From Oceanibaculum nanhaiense (GTDB lineage: Bacteria; Pseudomonadota; Alphaproteobacteria; Oceanibaculales; Oceanibaculaceae): a stretch of DNA of 64,000 nucleotides. The stretch lies in contig NZ_MPOB01000006.1 in assembly GCF_002148795.1 (NCBI RefSeq), forward strand, positions 62,001 through 126,000. The letters are read 5' to 3'. A model generated the notes under the pieces. The model did not search any database. It worked only from the letters and a program-made list of their open reading frames with translations, and had not been told where the DNA came from. Positions 26,821 to 37,126 of this stretch are shown piece by piece; the stretch's first letter is position 1; each line of letters begins with the position of its first letter. The position numbers and the translations under genes are program-made.

Positions 26821-29565
26821 ATGACGAAGCGTATGCTTATCGACGCGACCCATTCCGAAGAAACGCGGATGGTCGTGCTAAACGGCAATCGTCTTGAAGA
26901 GTTCGATTTCGAAACTGCCGCCAAGCGCCCCCTGAAGGGCAATATCTACCTCGCCCGGGTCACCCGGGTCGAACCCTCGCTGCAAGCGGCGTTCGTTGAA
27001 TATGGCGGCAACCGCCACGGTTTCCTCGCCTTCAACGAAATCCACCCCGACTATTACCGCATCCCCATCGCCGACCGCGAAGCGCTGGTCAGCGAGATGG
27101 AAGCCGAGCGTGACGAAGGCGCCAATGGCAATGGCGATTCGGTCGAGGTGCTGGGCGGTGACGATGTCGAGGAAGTCCAGCGCCGGCGGCCCAACCTGTC
27201 GCGCCAGTACAAGATCCAGGAGGTCGTGAAACGCCGCCAGATCATGCTGGTGCAGGTCACGAAGGAAGAGCGCGGCACCAAGGGTGCTGCCCTGACCACC
27301 TTCCTGTCGCTGCCCGGCCGCTATTGCGTGCTGATGCCGAACACCGCGCGTGGCGGCGGTGTTTCGCGCAAGATCACCAACGTCAACGACCGCAAGCGCC
27401 TGAAGAAGATCGTCGAGGAGCTGGAGCTTCCCACGGGCATGGCGGTCATCGTCCGCACCGCCGGGTCGGAGCGCACCAAGGCCGAGATCAAGCGCGACTT
27501 CGACTATCTGATCAAGCTGTGGGACGACATCCGCGAACTGACGCTGCAGTCCAATGCGCCGTCGCTGATCTATGAAGAGGGCAACCTCATCAAGCGCGCG
27601 CTGCGCGACATCTATGACAGCGAGATCGAGGAAGTGCTGCTCGAGGGTGATGAAGGCTACAAGAGCGCCAAGACCTTCATGAAGGACCTCATCCCCAGCC
27701 ACGCCAAGAAGGTTCAGCAGTACAAGGATCCGGTGATCCCGCTGTTCCAGCGCTATCAGGTGGAAAGCCAGCTGGACGCGATTCACAGCCCGACCGTGCA
27801 GCTGAAGTCCGGCGGCTATATCGTGATGAACCAGACCGAGGCGCTGGTCGCCATCGACGTGAATTCGGGCCGCTCCACGCGCGAGCGCAATATCGAGGAG
27901 ACGGCCTACCGCACCAATCTGGAAGCCGCCGAGGAAGTGGCGCGCCAGCTTCGCCTGCGCGACCTGTCGGGCCTGATCGTGATCGACTTCATCGATATGG
28001 AGGAGAATCGCAATCAGCAGGCGGTCGAGCGCAAGCTGAAGGAGTCGATGAAGAACGACCGGGCGCGCATCCAGATCGGCCGGATCAGCCATTTCGGCCT
28101 GCTGGAACTGTCGCGCCAGCGGCTGCGCCCCAGCGTGTTCGAGACCGCCAACCAGCCCTGCCCGCATTGCGCCGGCACCGGCTATATCCGGTCCACCGAC
28201 ACCACGGCGCTGCATGTGCTGCGCGCCATCGAGGAAGAGGGTATCCGCCAGCGCGCGTCGGAGATCGCCGTCTATGTGCCGACGCAGATCGCCCTCTATA
28301 TCCTGAACCAGAAGCGCGCCGCGCTGGCGCTGATCGAGGCGCGTTACAGCTTCGAGGTTATCATCGGCAGCGACGATACGCTGATCCCGCCGGCCTTCCG
28401 GCTGGAACGGCTGCGGCAGCGCAGCGCCGAGGAGCAGGCAGCCCTTGAAGCCGCAGCACCGGCCCGGATCGAAGCCCCGGTCGAGATCGACGAGGACGAG
28501 GACGAGATCGAGGAAAGCGTCGTGCAGGGCGACGCGGGCGATGCCGAGGACGCCCCCCGGGGTGGCGACGATACCCAGGATGGCGAAGCCCGCGAGGGCC
28601 GCCGTCGGCGTCGGCGGCGCCCGGGCCGTGGTGGCCGCGATGGCGAGCCGCGTCCGGTGGCGTCGGACGATCAAGCCGACTCCGCCGACAGCGACGATGA
28701 CGCGCCTGCCGATGCCGAATCGGAAAGCACTGGCGAGTCCCATGCCGGTGAAACCCTGAGCGCCGAAGAAGAAGAGCGGCAGCGCAAGCGGCGTCGGCGC
28801 GGCCGGCGTGGCGGGCGGCGGCGGCGGCGCACGCAGGAGGAGCAGGACAGCCTTGCCGCCTCCGGCGAAGCGACTGAGTCCGATGCCGATACCTATGCCG
28901 ACAGGGATACCGGTACGGATGCAGCCACCGAGGCGCAGCCCGCTGCTGAACCAACGGATGCAGAGAAGCCCAAACGCTCCCGCCGTGGCCGTGGCCGTGC
29001 CGCCAACCAGGAAGCTGTGGAAGTGACCGCCGAGGCGCCTGCAGCGGTAGTTGAAGCCGCGCCGGAAGGCGTTATGGAGACCGAGGCGCCGGCCAAGCCG
29101 AAACGCCCCAGCCGCCGCAAGCCCAAGGCCGAAGCTGCAGCTGCCGTGACAGACGAGGCGGTGACGGCGGAAGCGGTAACCCCAGAAGGCGTAACGGTCG
29201 AAGTGATCACGCCGGAATCCGTTGCCGCTCCCGAGGCTGGCGAGGAAAAGCCGAAGCCGGCCCCACGCAAGCGGGCGCCCCGCAAGGCAGCGGCGAGCAC
29301 GGAAACCGTGGAGGCCGAAAAGCCGAAGCGCGCCCGCGCGCCCCGCAAGCCGAAGGCACCTGCGGCAGCAGAAACCGTTGATGCGGCAGCAGAGACGGTT
29401 GATATGGCAGCAGAGACGGTTGATATGGCAGCAGCGGAAACCGCAGCCAGCCCGGTCGTGGAGACAATCATCGTCAAGGCGGAGCCGGCAGCGGCCAAGC
29501 AGCCAGAGGGCGAGCCGGACAAGCCGGCAAAGCGCGGTTGGTGGAGCCGTGCAGTCGGCCGCTGA
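26821..29565 (+). CDS. rne: ribonuclease E
   Basis: A 914-residue endoribonuclease. The N-terminal half has the S1 domain (GNIYLARVTRVEPSLQAAFV, about residue 40), the catalytic DNase I-like motif (ALVAIDVNSGRST and LIVIDFIDMEE, with the two aspartates) and the zinc link CPHCAGTG. From about 560 the tail is a low-complexity run of acidic patches and arginine-rich blocks (RRRRRRPGRGGRD), the degradosome and RNA-binding scaffold. A 21-bp tandem repeat lies near the 3' end. It processes rRNA and tRNA precursors and starts mRNA decay. A strong terminator follows. Confidence 0.97.
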   Translation: MTKRMLIDATHSEETRMVVLNGNRLEEFDFETAAKRPLKGNIYLARVTRVEPSLQAAFVEYGGNRHGFLAFNEIHPDYYRIPIADREALVSEMEAERDEGANGNGDSVEVLGGDDVEEVQRRRPNLSRQYKIQEVVKRRQIMLVQVTKEERGTKGAALTTFLSLPGRYCVLMPNTARGGGVSRKITNVNDRKRLKKIVEELELPTGMAVIVRTAGSERTKAEIKRDFDYLIKLWDDIRELTLQSNAPSLIYEEGNLIKRALRDIYDSEIEEVLLEGDEGYKSAKTFMKDLIPSHAKKVQQYKDPVIPLFQRYQVESQLDAIHSPTVQLKSGGYIVMNQTEALVAIDVNSGRSTRERNIEETAYRTNLEAAEEVARQLRLRDLSGLIVIDFIDMEENRNQQAVERKLKESMKNDRARIQIGRISHFGLLELSRQRLRPSVFETANQPCPHCAGTGYIRSTDTTALHVLRAIEEEGIRQRASEIAVYVPTQIALYILNQKRAALALIEARYSFEVIIGSDDTLIPPAFRLERLRQRSAEEQAALEAAAPARIEAPVEIDEDEDEIEESVVQGDAGDAEDAPRGGDDTQDGEAREGRRRRRRRPGRGGRDGEPRPVASDDQADSADSDDDAPADAESESTGESHAGETLSAEEEERQRKRRRRGRRGGRRRRRTQEEQDSLAASGEATESDADTYADRDTGTDAATEAQPAAEPTDAEKPKRSRRGRGRAANQEAVEVTAEAPAAVVEAAPEGVMETEAPAKPKRPSRRKPKAEAAAAVTDEAVTAEAVTPEGVTVEVITPESVAAPEAGEEKPKPAPRKRAPRKAAASTETVEAEKPKRARAPRKPKAPAAAETVDAAAETVDMAAETVDMAAAETAASPVVETIIVKAEPAAAKQPEGEPDKPAKRGWWSRAVGR
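29362..29439. repeat. rne: 21-bp tandem repeat in the rne tail
   Basis: Three copies of a 21-bp unit (core GCAGCAGAGACGGTTGAT) lie at 29362-29382, 29383-29403 and 29404-29424, followed by a partial fourth. Being a multiple of three, the array keeps the frame and encodes repeated Ala-rich ETVD units. Confidence 0.9.
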
Positions 29566-29870
29566 CCTGAAATAGATACAAGTTTAAGACAAAGACCCCC
29601 GAGACAAAACTCGGGGGTCTTTTTATTGTTTATTTCAAATTTTCGGAAAATAGACCTTCGATATAACAAGAAATATATGACCATTGCTTCAAAATAAGCC
29701 GCCCATTAATAATTCATCAATCATTTCGCTGAAACATGAGGGCACGCCAGATAGAAGGCGCACCAACCAATAACCTGCCCCTCCAGTAATCTGCCCCTCC
29801 AGCAATCTGTCCTGTCGTCCCACCAGCCGGCCCCTCCCCCTCCGCCGTCATCGACCGAAGAGCCAGAACC
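29566..29870. other. 305-bp intergenic region, rne to chemoreceptor
   Basis: It holds the rne terminator, then an A+T-rich stretch (29625-29720) likely to carry the chemoreceptor promoter, and a short imperfect direct repeat with core CTGCCCCTCCAG (about 29777-29805). No gene is supported. Confidence 0.6.
29591..29624 (+). terminator. intrinsic terminator of rne
   Basis: A 13-bp perfect stem, AAAGACCCCCGAG / CTCGGGGGTCTTT, around an ACAAAA loop, running into T5. Confidence 0.97.
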
Positions 29871-31880
29871 ATGAAATTCCTCGACAACCTGAAGGTTTCG
29901 ACCAAGATTTCCACGAATTCCGGCCTTATCTTGCTCCTGCTTCTCGTTTGCAGTGGCGTGACAATCTACGGGCTGGAGACGGCGAAGCAGTATTTCGCCG
30001 ATTACCGCAGCCTGACCGTGCAGACGGTAAGCGCCGCCGAGGTGCAGACGAACATGCAGAGCGCGCGCATCGGCGTTACCGGCTTCATCCTGAACGGCAA
30101 CCGGCAGGCCGCCGGAATCGTGGTCGAGAACGTGACCCTGGCGCAGGAGAACATCCAGCGGATCCTCGACCAGATCGAAGATCCCGCCATCACCGCCCGG
30201 ATGGAGGGCGCTGCCAGTCAGATCCGCGCCTATAACCAGACCTTCCAGTCGTTGCTTCCCATGCAGGAGCGCCGGGAAGAGCTGATGGGCAAGATGATCG
30301 CCCTGGGTGAGGACTCAAGCGCCGCCCTGAACGGGCTGATGACCGGCATGCAGCAGGAATTCAACACGGACGGTGTGTTCATGGCCGGCCAGGCGATGCG
30401 CCAGCTCATGCTGGCGGAAATCCAGGCCACCCTGTTCCTGTCGGAGAACGGCAGCAAGCAGGTCGATGCCTTCGCCGACCATATCAGCCAGTTGAAGGAG
30501 ATGATGGTGGGGCTGGACGTGATCGTATCCAGCACCGAGGGGCGGCAGCATGTCGATACGCTGACCACCGCCATCCCGCAATATGAGACACTCTTCAGCG
30601 AGGTCGTCGGCATCATCCTGCGGCGCAACGCCACCGTCTCGCACCGGCTGGACCGGATGGGCCCGCAGATCGCCAACGATCTCGATCAGATCAAGGGCGA
30701 CAATGCAGCACAGATGCGGGAGATCGGCGAGGCCGCTTTTATCGCCATCGACCGCTCCTTCATCATCGGCGCCGGGGTTTCGGCCTTCGCCCTGCTCGCC
30801 GGCATCGCGCTGTCGGTCCTGATCGGACGCGGCATCGCCAGGCCGATCATCGGCATGACGCAGGCGATGACGGCCCTGGCCGGCGGCGACAAGGAAACCG
30901 AGATTCCCGCACAGGACCGCAAGGATGAGGTCGGCCAGATGGCCGGCGCCGTCCAGGTGTTCAAGGAGAACATGATCCGCGCCGATGAGCTCGCCACCCA
31001 GCAGGCGGTGGAACAGCAGGCCCGCGAAAAGCGCGCCCAGGCCATCGAGCGGATGACCCAGGATTTCGACGCCGCTGTTGCAGGTGTGCTGGCCCAGGTC
31101 GGCGCCGCCACGGCCCAGCTGCAATCGACCGCGTCCTCCATGTCCGCCACCGCCGAGGAGACCAACCATCAGGCCGGCGCCGTCGCCGCCGCGTCCGAAC
31201 AGGCCGCCGCCAATGTCCAGACGGTCGCCGCCGCCTCGGAAGAGCTGTACAGCTCGATCCAGGAGATCGGCCGTCAGGTCAGCCAGTCGTCGACCATCGC
31301 CGACAAGGCCAGCAAGGACGCGCGCAAGACCAACGAGCAGGTCGAGGCGCTGGCCCTGGCCGCGCAGAAGATCGGCGAGGTGGTCCGGCTGATCCAGGAC
31401 ATCGCCGAGCAGACCAACCTGCTGGCGCTGAACGCCACCATCGAGGCGGCCCGTGCCGGGGAAGCCGGCAAGGGCTTCGCCGTGGTCGCGTCGGAGGTCA
31501 AATCGCTCGCCACCCAGACCGCGCAGGCGACCGAGCAGATCGGCCAGCAGATCGGCAGCATCCAGACCGAGACGACATCGGCCGTCGCCGCCATCCGCGA
31601 GATCGGCGATACCATCTCCGAGATCAACGACATCGCTGCCAACATCGCCGCCGCGGTGGAAGAACAGGGAGCGGCGACGCAGGAAATTTCCCGCAATGTG
31701 CAGGAAGCGGCGAAGGGCACGCAGGAAGTCTCGACCAACATCGTCGGCGTGACCCAGGCCGCCGCCGAGACCGGTCAGGCCGCCGATCAGGTGACCCACT
31801 CCGCCGGCAATGTCGCCAACCAGTCGGAAGAGCTGCGCCTTGCGGTGGAAAACTTCCTGAAAGGCGTGCGCGCCGCCTGA
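29871..31880 (+). CDS. methyl-accepting chemotaxis protein
   Basis: A 669-residue transmembrane receptor. TM1 is at about 15-38, followed by a periplasmic helical-bundle sensor (to about 300), TM2 at about 300-322, a HAMP domain ([20 protein letters not shown]) and a long coiled coil. The signalling hairpin is [20 protein letters not shown]. It ends in [11 protein letters not shown] with no NWETF-type CheR tether. It should relay an unknown extracellular cue to CheA. It is closed by the terminator at 31901-31929. Confidence 0.95.
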   Translation: MKFLDNLKVSTKISTNSGLILLLLLVCSGVTIYGLETAKQYFADYRSLTVQTVSAAEVQTNMQSARIGVTGFILNGNRQAAGIVVENVTLAQENIQRILDQIEDPAITARMEGAASQIRAYNQTFQSLLPMQERREELMGKMIALGEDSSAALNGLMTGMQQEFNTDGVFMAGQAMRQLMLAEIQATLFLSENGSKQVDAFADHISQLKEMMVGLDVIVSSTEGRQHVDTLTTAIPQYETLFSEVVGIILRRNATVSHRLDRMGPQIANDLDQIKGDNAAQMREIGEAAFIAIDRSFIIGAGVSAFALLAGIALSVLIGRGIARPIIGMTQAMTALAGGDKETEIPAQDRKDEVGQMAGAVQVFKENMIRADELATQQAVEQQAREKRAQAIERMTQDFDAAVAGVLAQVGAATAQLQSTASSMSATAEETNHQAGAVAAASEQAAANVQTVAAASEELYSSIQEIGRQVSQSSTIADKASKDARKTNEQVEALALAAQKIGEVVRLIQDIAEQTNLLALNATIEAARAGEAGKGFAVVASEVKSLATQTAQATEQIGQQIGSIQTETTSAVAAIREIGDTISEINDIAANIAAAVEEQGAATQEISRNVQEAAKGTQEVSTNIVGVTQAAAETGQAADQVTHSAGNVANQSEELRLAVENFLKGVRAA

Positions 31881-31900
31881 TAGGGATGCCCCATAAAAAG

Positions 31901-31929
31901 AAAAAGGCGCCGGTGACGGCGCCTTTTTT
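31901..31929. terminator. bidirectional terminator between the chemoreceptor and aminotransferase genes
   Basis: The stem AAAAAGGCGCCG / CGGCGCCTTTTTT with a GTGA loop is flanked by A and T runs, so it serves both convergent genes. Confidence 0.95.
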
Positions 31930-31933
31930 CGTA

Positions 31934-33082
31934 TCAGCTCAGGAAATTCCCGATCCGTTCGGCCGCCTTCGCCACATCCTCCGTCGCACCGGCATAGGAC
32001 AGGCGGACGAAGCGATTGCCCCGATCCGGGTCAAAATCCATGCCGGGTGTCAGCGCCACCCCGGTTTCGGCCAGCAGGCGGCGGCAGAATTCCGCGCTGT
32101 CATTGGTGAAACGCCCGACATCGGCGTAGATGTAGAACGCGCCATCGGCCCGCGAGAACTCCGTGATACCGGCTTTCGGCAGCGCCGCCAGCAGAATGTC
32201 GCGGTTGCGCCGGTATGTCGCGACCAGCGCGTCCAGCTCCTCCGTACAATCAAAGGCGGCAACCGCGGCGTGCTGCGACAGGGCGGAGGCGGAAATGAAC
32301 AGATTCTGCCCCAGGCATTCGACCGGTCGGATCATATCCTCCGGCAGCACCAGCCAGCCCAGCCGCCAGCCGGTCATCGAGAAATATTTCGAAAAGCTGT
32401 TCACCACAACGGCACTGCTGGAGCTGGCCAGCGCCGTTGCCGCCTGCGCCTCGAACTCGATACCATGATAGATCTCGTCGGAGATGAGCCGGATGCCTTC
32501 TTCGTCGCAATAGCGGGATATCTCCGCCAGCCCCTCGGCGGAGACGATGCTGCCGGTCGGGTTGGCCGGGCTGGCCAGGATCAGCCCGTCGATGCGGCCG
32601 GCACGCTGCATCTCGCGCAGCAGCGGTACGGTCGGCTGATAGGCGCTGTCCGGCCCGGTCGGAATCTCCACCGGCTCCAGCCCCAGCGCCACCAGGATAT
32701 TGCGATAGGCGGGATAGCCGGGGGCGGCCAGCGCCACGCGGTCGCCCGGCTCGAACGCCGCCAGGAAGGACAGGATGAAGCCGCCCGACGAGCCGGGCGT
32801 CACCACGATGCGCGCCGGATCGACCGACACGCCATACCGCGCGCGGTAATGCCCGGCCAGCCTTTCCCGCAGGGGCAGGATGCCGAAGGCCTCGGTATAG
32901 CCCAGCAATTCGCTGTCGATGGCGCGCTTCGCGGCTTCCAGAACCCTGGACGGCGCGCCGGTCGAAGGCTGACCGATCTCCAGATGCAATACATCGGCGC
33001 CGGTGGCCGCGCGTTCGTTGGCGGCACGCATCACATCCATGACGATAAAGCCGGGAATTCGCCCGCGCTTTGCGATCTTCAT
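31934..33082 (-). CDS. pyridoxal-phosphate aminotransferase class I/II
   Basis: A 382-residue fold-type I aminotransferase. The PLP lysine is in NSFSKYFSMTGWRLGW; the pocket aspartate/tyrosine region is LISDEIYHGIEF, with SPANPTGSIVS before it. GAGGAAGAGAG before ATG 33082 fixes the start, although the frame is open to 33295. It probably acts on aspartate, aromatic or branched amino acids; specificity is not readable. Its start is 26 bp after the end of the GGT-like gene, so the two may be co-transcribed. Confidence 0.92.
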   Translation of the reverse strand: MKIAKRGRIPGFIVMDVMRAANERAATGADVLHLEIGQPSTGAPSRVLEAAKRAIDSELLGYTEAFGILPLRERLAGHYRARYGVSVDPARIVVTPGSSGGFILSFLAAFEPGDRVALAAPGYPAYRNILVALGLEPVEIPTGPDSAYQPTVPLLREMQRAGRIDGLILASPANPTGSIVSAEGLAEISRYCDEEGIRLISDEIYHGIEFEAQAATALASSSSAVVVNSFSKYFSMTGWRLGWLVLPEDMIRPVECLGQNLFISASALSQHAAVAAFDCTEELDALVATYRRNRDILLAALPKAGITEFSRADGAFYIYADVGRFTNDSAEFCRRLLAETGVALTPGMDFDPDRGNRFVRLSYAGATEDVAKAAERIGNFLS

Positions 33083-33108
33083 ACTCTCTTCCTCAATGTA
33101 TCGGTCTG

Positions 33109-34701
33109 TCAGTCGCCGCTGGCGGCAAGCCCATAGCCACGCGGATCGGTGGCGCGGACGCAGAGCGGATTGCCCGGCAAGCCTTGCGGGCAGTGCGCCG
33201 CCTGCACCCGGCCGAAATGCCGTCCCTCCTCCAGCCGGTAGCCGCGTGCCGCAAGATCGGTACGCACCGCCTCCGGCATGGACTTTTCGTACCATAGCGT
33301 ATCGGCGGTACCCCCCAGATGCAGGCGCGGCGCGGCGATGGCCTGATCCAGCGGCACTTCCGCCGCCGCCGCGTCAAGCGCCACGCGGACCAGCGCGCTG
33401 GTGGCGGAAAAACCGCCGCTGCCGGTGCCGGTGAAATAGACATTCTTGCTGTTCTCGTTGAACACGATCAGCGCATGGCCGACCGGTCCCAGCTGGCCGG
33501 CGGGTGCGGGCGGCGGCGCCACGATGAAGCCGAGGCCCGGCACCTTGCGCAAGGTGCCGAAGGGCGTGTTCATGGTGAAGCTGCAGGCCACCATCTGGCC
33601 GGTGCCGTCATAGGTGGCAATGCCGGCCGCCCCCGGCCCGCCATGCGCCGGCGCGGACAGCGGCAGCGCCGCCGAATCGCCGGAAGCCTTCGCCCGGTCG
33701 TGCCCACGCATCGCGGCTTCCGCCTCTTCCTTGCCAAGCGGCCGGACCTTGCCGTCCGCGCGAATCTGGTCGGCGACGGCCTGGTGTGCGCGCAGGCTGG
33801 CATCCGCCAGTAGATGCGGCCGGTCGGCAGGGCTTGCAGCGGCATAGGACCGCCCGTCGGTCAGCAGCCGCCACAGGCTGCCGGCAATCGCGCCATTCAC
33901 CGCATCGGTGCTGGCCAGCGCCACCTTGTGCACGCCCAGTTCCAGCCCGTCATGCGGCCGCCAGCGCGGCACATAGGCCTGCAGCGCCGCCTGAGGCAGG
34001 CTGCCGCCGCTCTGTTCGATGGCGGCGGACAGCTCACGCGCCAGCCGTCCGGTGTAGAGATCGCCGATTCCGGCCTGCCGCAGCCGGCCCAGCGTGGCAC
34101 CCAGATCGAGATGGGTCATCGGGTCGCCTTCGCGCACCAGCCGCCCCTGGGTGACGAAGCTTTGCCGCATATCGGGAATCTGCGCGATGGCGCGGCCGGC
34201 GAAGGCCACATCCTCGGCCAGCGCGCGCGAAACTGGCTCGCCGAAACGCGCCAGCCGCTCGGCCGGCAGGATCAGCTGGTCGATGGGCATACGGCCATAG
34301 CGCGCATGCAGCGCGAACACGCCACGCGGCGCGGCGGGGATCGCCACGGCGTTCGATTCGGTGCCGGACGCGACCGCCGGGAATTCGAGAATCTCGCCGA
34401 CATTGCTCCGCCGGTCATAGACCGCGCAGGCACCGCCGCCGCCAAGCCCGACTGAAGAGGGCAGCGTCACCGACAGCGCGAAATAGCCTGCAACCGCCGC
34501 ATCGGCAGCCGTGCCGCCCGCCGCCAGCACGTCGCGCGCGACCAGTGCCGCCCTCGGCTCCCCGGACACGGCGCCACCGACGAAGTCCGGCGCGATGAAT
34601 TGCGTGGACTCCGTGCTGCCGCAACCGGCGAGAACGCCAAGCGAGCATGCAATGCCCATCGCCGCCGCTATCGGATGACGCCAGGCGGTCAGTGACTGCA
34701 T
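33109..34701 (-). CDS. gamma-glutamyltransferase-like lipoprotein, catalytic threonine apparently missing
   Basis: A 530-residue GGT-fold protein with a lipoprotein signal (lipobox LAGC, Cys about 27). The large-subunit features are there (RDVLAAGGTAADAAVAGYFA, VGLGGGGACAVYD), as are later small-subunit strands (CSFTMNTPFGTLRKVPGLGF, GSGGFSATSALVRVALD, ATDPRGYG). At the autoprocessing site, where GGTs have Thr-Thr-His, it has GPGAAGIATYDG (about 356-366), so the nucleophile threonine is not in place. It may be non-catalytic or use a different residue. It resides in the envelope and lies upstream of the aminotransferase gene. Confidence 0.82.
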   Translation of the reverse strand: MQSLTAWRHPIAAAMGIACSLGVLAGCGSTESTQFIAPDFVGGAVSGEPRAALVARDVLAAGGTAADAAVAGYFALSVTLPSSVGLGGGGACAVYDRRSNVGEILEFPAVASGTESNAVAIPAAPRGVFALHARYGRMPIDQLILPAERLARFGEPVSRALAEDVAFAGRAIAQIPDMRQSFVTQGRLVREGDPMTHLDLGATLGRLRQAGIGDLYTGRLARELSAAIEQSGGSLPQAALQAYVPRWRPHDGLELGVHKVALASTDAVNGAIAGSLWRLLTDGRSYAAASPADRPHLLADASLRAHQAVADQIRADGKVRPLGKEEAEAAMRGHDRAKASGDSAALPLSAPAHGGPGAAGIATYDGTGQMVACSFTMNTPFGTLRKVPGLGFIVAPPPAPAGQLGPVGHALIVFNENSKNVYFTGTGSGGFSATSALVRVALDAAAAEVPLDQAIAAPRLHLGGTADTLWYEKSMPEAVRTDLAARGYRLEEGRHFGRVQAAHCPQGLPGNPLCVRATDPRGYGLAASGD

Positions 34702-34776
34702 AATCTCGAAAACCTTTCATTGACGGGAGAGACTGCCCCACTTACTTACCAAAGCGGGGCGAGGAGAGACGCTATA

Positions 34777-36126
34777 GTGCTTCAGAAATTTCGCGTTCTG
34801 GTCGCCATAATCCTGTCGGTCGTCATTGCAGGCTCGCCGCTGCCGGCGATGGCAGCGGGCATGAGCCTGATTCGCGATACGGAAATCGAAAATACCATCC
34901 GCGACTATGCGACGCCACTGTTCGCGGCGGCAGGGCTGCAACCGGACAATATCCGCATCTTCATCGTCAATGGCGACGATATCAACGCCTTCGTCGCCGG
35001 CGGGCAGAACCTGTTCCTGAATTCCGGGCTGCTGGTGCGCTCCGACAACCCCAACCAGATCATGGGGGTGATCGCGCACGAAACCGGCCATATCGCCGGC
35101 GGCCATCTGGCGCGCCTGCAGGACGAGCTGCGCCGTGCAAGCATCGCGCAGATCCTGTCGATGGTGTTGGGCGCCGTCGCCGTCGCCGCGTCCGGCCAGG
35201 GCGAGGCCGGTATGGGCGTCATGGTGGGCGGGTCGGAAATGGCGCGCCGCGTGCTGCTGCAATATAACCGCAACCAGGAACAGGCGGCCGATCAGGCCGG
35301 CGTGAAATACCTCGATGAGATCGGCCAGTCCAGCCGCGGCATGGTGGAAATCCTGGAAAAGCTGAGCGGCCAGGAAATGCTGCTGGCGAGCCGCCAGTCG
35401 CCCTATGTGCGCAGCCATCCGCTGACCAGCGAGCGCATGAATTTCGTGCGCAACCACTTGGCCAACTCGCCCTATGCCGACGCGCCGCCGCCCGAGGGCT
35501 TCCCGATGCGCCACAAGCGCATGGTGGCAAAGCTGCACGGCTTCATGCAGCAGCCCGGCAAGACGCTGATGGATTATCCCGCAAGCGACACCAGCCTTCC
35601 GGCGCGCTATGCAAGGGCCATCGCCTATTACCGCATCCCGGACATGAACCGCGCCGTGCCCGCCATCGACGCGCTGATCGCCGATCATCCCGACGATCCC
35701 TATTTCCGCGAGCTGAAGGGGCAGATGCTCTATGAGAATGGCCGCGTCGCCGAGGCGCAGAAAGCCTATGCCGAAGCCATCAAGCGCCTGCCCGACGCGC
35801 CGCTGGTCCGCGCCGCCCATGCCGAGACGCTGCTGGCCCTGAACAAGGAGGACGACACCCGTTGGGCCCTGGCGGAGCTGCAGGAATCGGTGCGCCAGCA
35901 GCCGGAAAACAGCCGGGCCTGGCGCCAGCTTGCCATCGCCCATGGCCGGCTGGGCGATACCGGCCTCGCCGCCCTGGCGCTGGCCGAGGAGGCACTGCTG
36001 ACCGGCCAGCGGCAGACCGCCCGCCAGCAGGCGCGCCGCGCCCAGGCGCAACTCCCCACCGGATCGCCGGGCTGGCTGCGCGCCGAGGATATCGAGACCA
36101 CGACACGGCGCGACGCCGAGCGCTGA
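34777..36126 (+). CDS. M48 family metalloprotease with TPR repeats (BepA-like)
   Basis: A 449-residue periplasmic protein. A GTG start at 34777 after GAGGAGAG gives a clean signal peptide (MLQKFRVLVAIILSVVIAGS, cleavage after AMA). The zinc protease motif HETGH is in GVIAHETGHIAGGHLARLQD, with a second ligand region NRNQEQAADQAGVKYL. The C-terminal 180 residues are TPR-like helices (ARAIAYYRIPDMNRAVPAID). By homology to BepA/YfgC it would help outer-membrane protein assembly or quality control. Confidence 0.92.
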   Translation: MLQKFRVLVAIILSVVIAGSPLPAMAAGMSLIRDTEIENTIRDYATPLFAAAGLQPDNIRIFIVNGDDINAFVAGGQNLFLNSGLLVRSDNPNQIMGVIAHETGHIAGGHLARLQDELRRASIAQILSMVLGAVAVAASGQGEAGMGVMVGGSEMARRVLLQYNRNQEQAADQAGVKYLDEIGQSSRGMVEILEKLSGQEMLLASRQSPYVRSHPLTSERMNFVRNHLANSPYADAPPPEGFPMRHKRMVAKLHGFMQQPGKTLMDYPASDTSLPARYARAIAYYRIPDMNRAVPAIDALIADHPDDPYFRELKGQMLYENGRVAEAQKAYAEAIKRLPDAPLVRAAHAETLLALNKEDDTRWALAELQESVRQQPENSRAWRQLAIAHGRLGDTGLAALALAEEALLTGQRQTARQQARRAQAQLPTGSPGWLRAEDIETTTRRDAER

Positions 36127-36229
36127 GCGCGCGCCGCCATTCCGGCCGTGGACACCACACCGTGGACAGGCCGGTCCCTGCCCCGCATAGTCTGCACGCC
36201 ATCACCAAAGGCAAAAAGGAGAAAGCCCG

Positions 36230-37042
36230 GTGGGTCGATATACGGCGAACCCTCTTTCCGCGCTGGCGCTGGCCGGTACGATGATCTTCCTGGCAGGGCT
36301 TCCCGCCCTGGCCGATACGCCGAAGACGGAAACCGCGCCCGCGGCGACACCCCCGGCGGCTCAGGCGCCGGCCGGCTTCGACGAGCCCCAGAAACAGGCG
36401 ATCGAACAGATCGTCCGCGACTATCTGCTGGCCAACCCGGAAGTGCTGCGCGACGCCCTGATCGTCCTTGGCAGCCGCGAGAAGGCCGCCGCCGAGGGCC
36501 AGCGCAAGCAGCGCATAGAGGCCCTGCGCGCCGAGCTGGAGCACCAGCCTGACGATCCGGTGCTGGGCAATCCAGACGGCCGGATCACCATTGTCGAGTT
36601 CTTCGATTATCAGTGCGGCTACTGCAAGGCGATGAAGCCGGCCATGCAGAATATCCTGGCCAGCGAGAAGGATGTCCGCGTGGTGATGAAGGAATTCCCG
36701 ATCCTCAGCGAGGTCTCCACAATCGCCGCCCGCGCCGCGCTGGCCGCCCAGGCGCAAGGCAAGTACGCGGTATTCCACGACCGGCTGATGGGGCATCGCG
36801 GCCGGCTGAGCGAGGAGGCGATCTTCGCCGCCGCCCAGGAGGTTAGCCTCGATGTCGAGCGCCTGAAGGCGGACATGCAGGCCCCGTCGGTGGAGGCGGT
36901 GCTGAAGCGCAACCACATGCTGGCGGAGCGGCTGGAGATCAGCGGCACCCCCACCTTCATCGTCGGCGAGACGCTGGTTCCCGGCGCGGTGAACGAGGAA
37001 GGGATGCGCAAGCTGATCGCCGAAATGCGGGCAAAGCTGTAG
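36230..37042 (+). CDS. DsbA family thiol-disulfide protein
   Basis: A 270-residue protein from GTG 36230 (after AAAAGGAGAAAG) with a signal peptide ending about residue 30 (GLPALADT). A helical linker (about 45-100) precedes the thioredoxin fold, whose active site is CGYC in FFDYQCGYCKAMKP. The cis-Pro segment is ISGTPTFIVGETLVPG. It resembles BdbD/ScsC-like periplasmic oxidoreductases that oxidise or isomerise disulfides. It lies between the BepA-like protease and aroQ, with 103 bp and 84 bp gaps. Confidence 0.92.
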   Translation: MGRYTANPLSALALAGTMIFLAGLPALADTPKTETAPAATPPAAQAPAGFDEPQKQAIEQIVRDYLLANPEVLRDALIVLGSREKAAAEGQRKQRIEALRAELEHQPDDPVLGNPDGRITIVEFFDYQCGYCKAMKPAMQNILASEKDVRVVMKEFPILSEVSTIAARAALAAQAQGKYAVFHDRLMGHRGRLSEEAIFAAAQEVSLDVERLKADMQAPSVEAVLKRNHMLAERLEISGTPTFIVGETLVPGAVNEEGMRKLIAEMRAKL

Positions 37043-37126
37043 CGCGGCTCGCGCACCTCCGTTGCCTCTGGCGACGGGCATGCTATAAACGCGTCAATTC
37101 AGAAACAGACGAGAGTAGCCGCGCGC

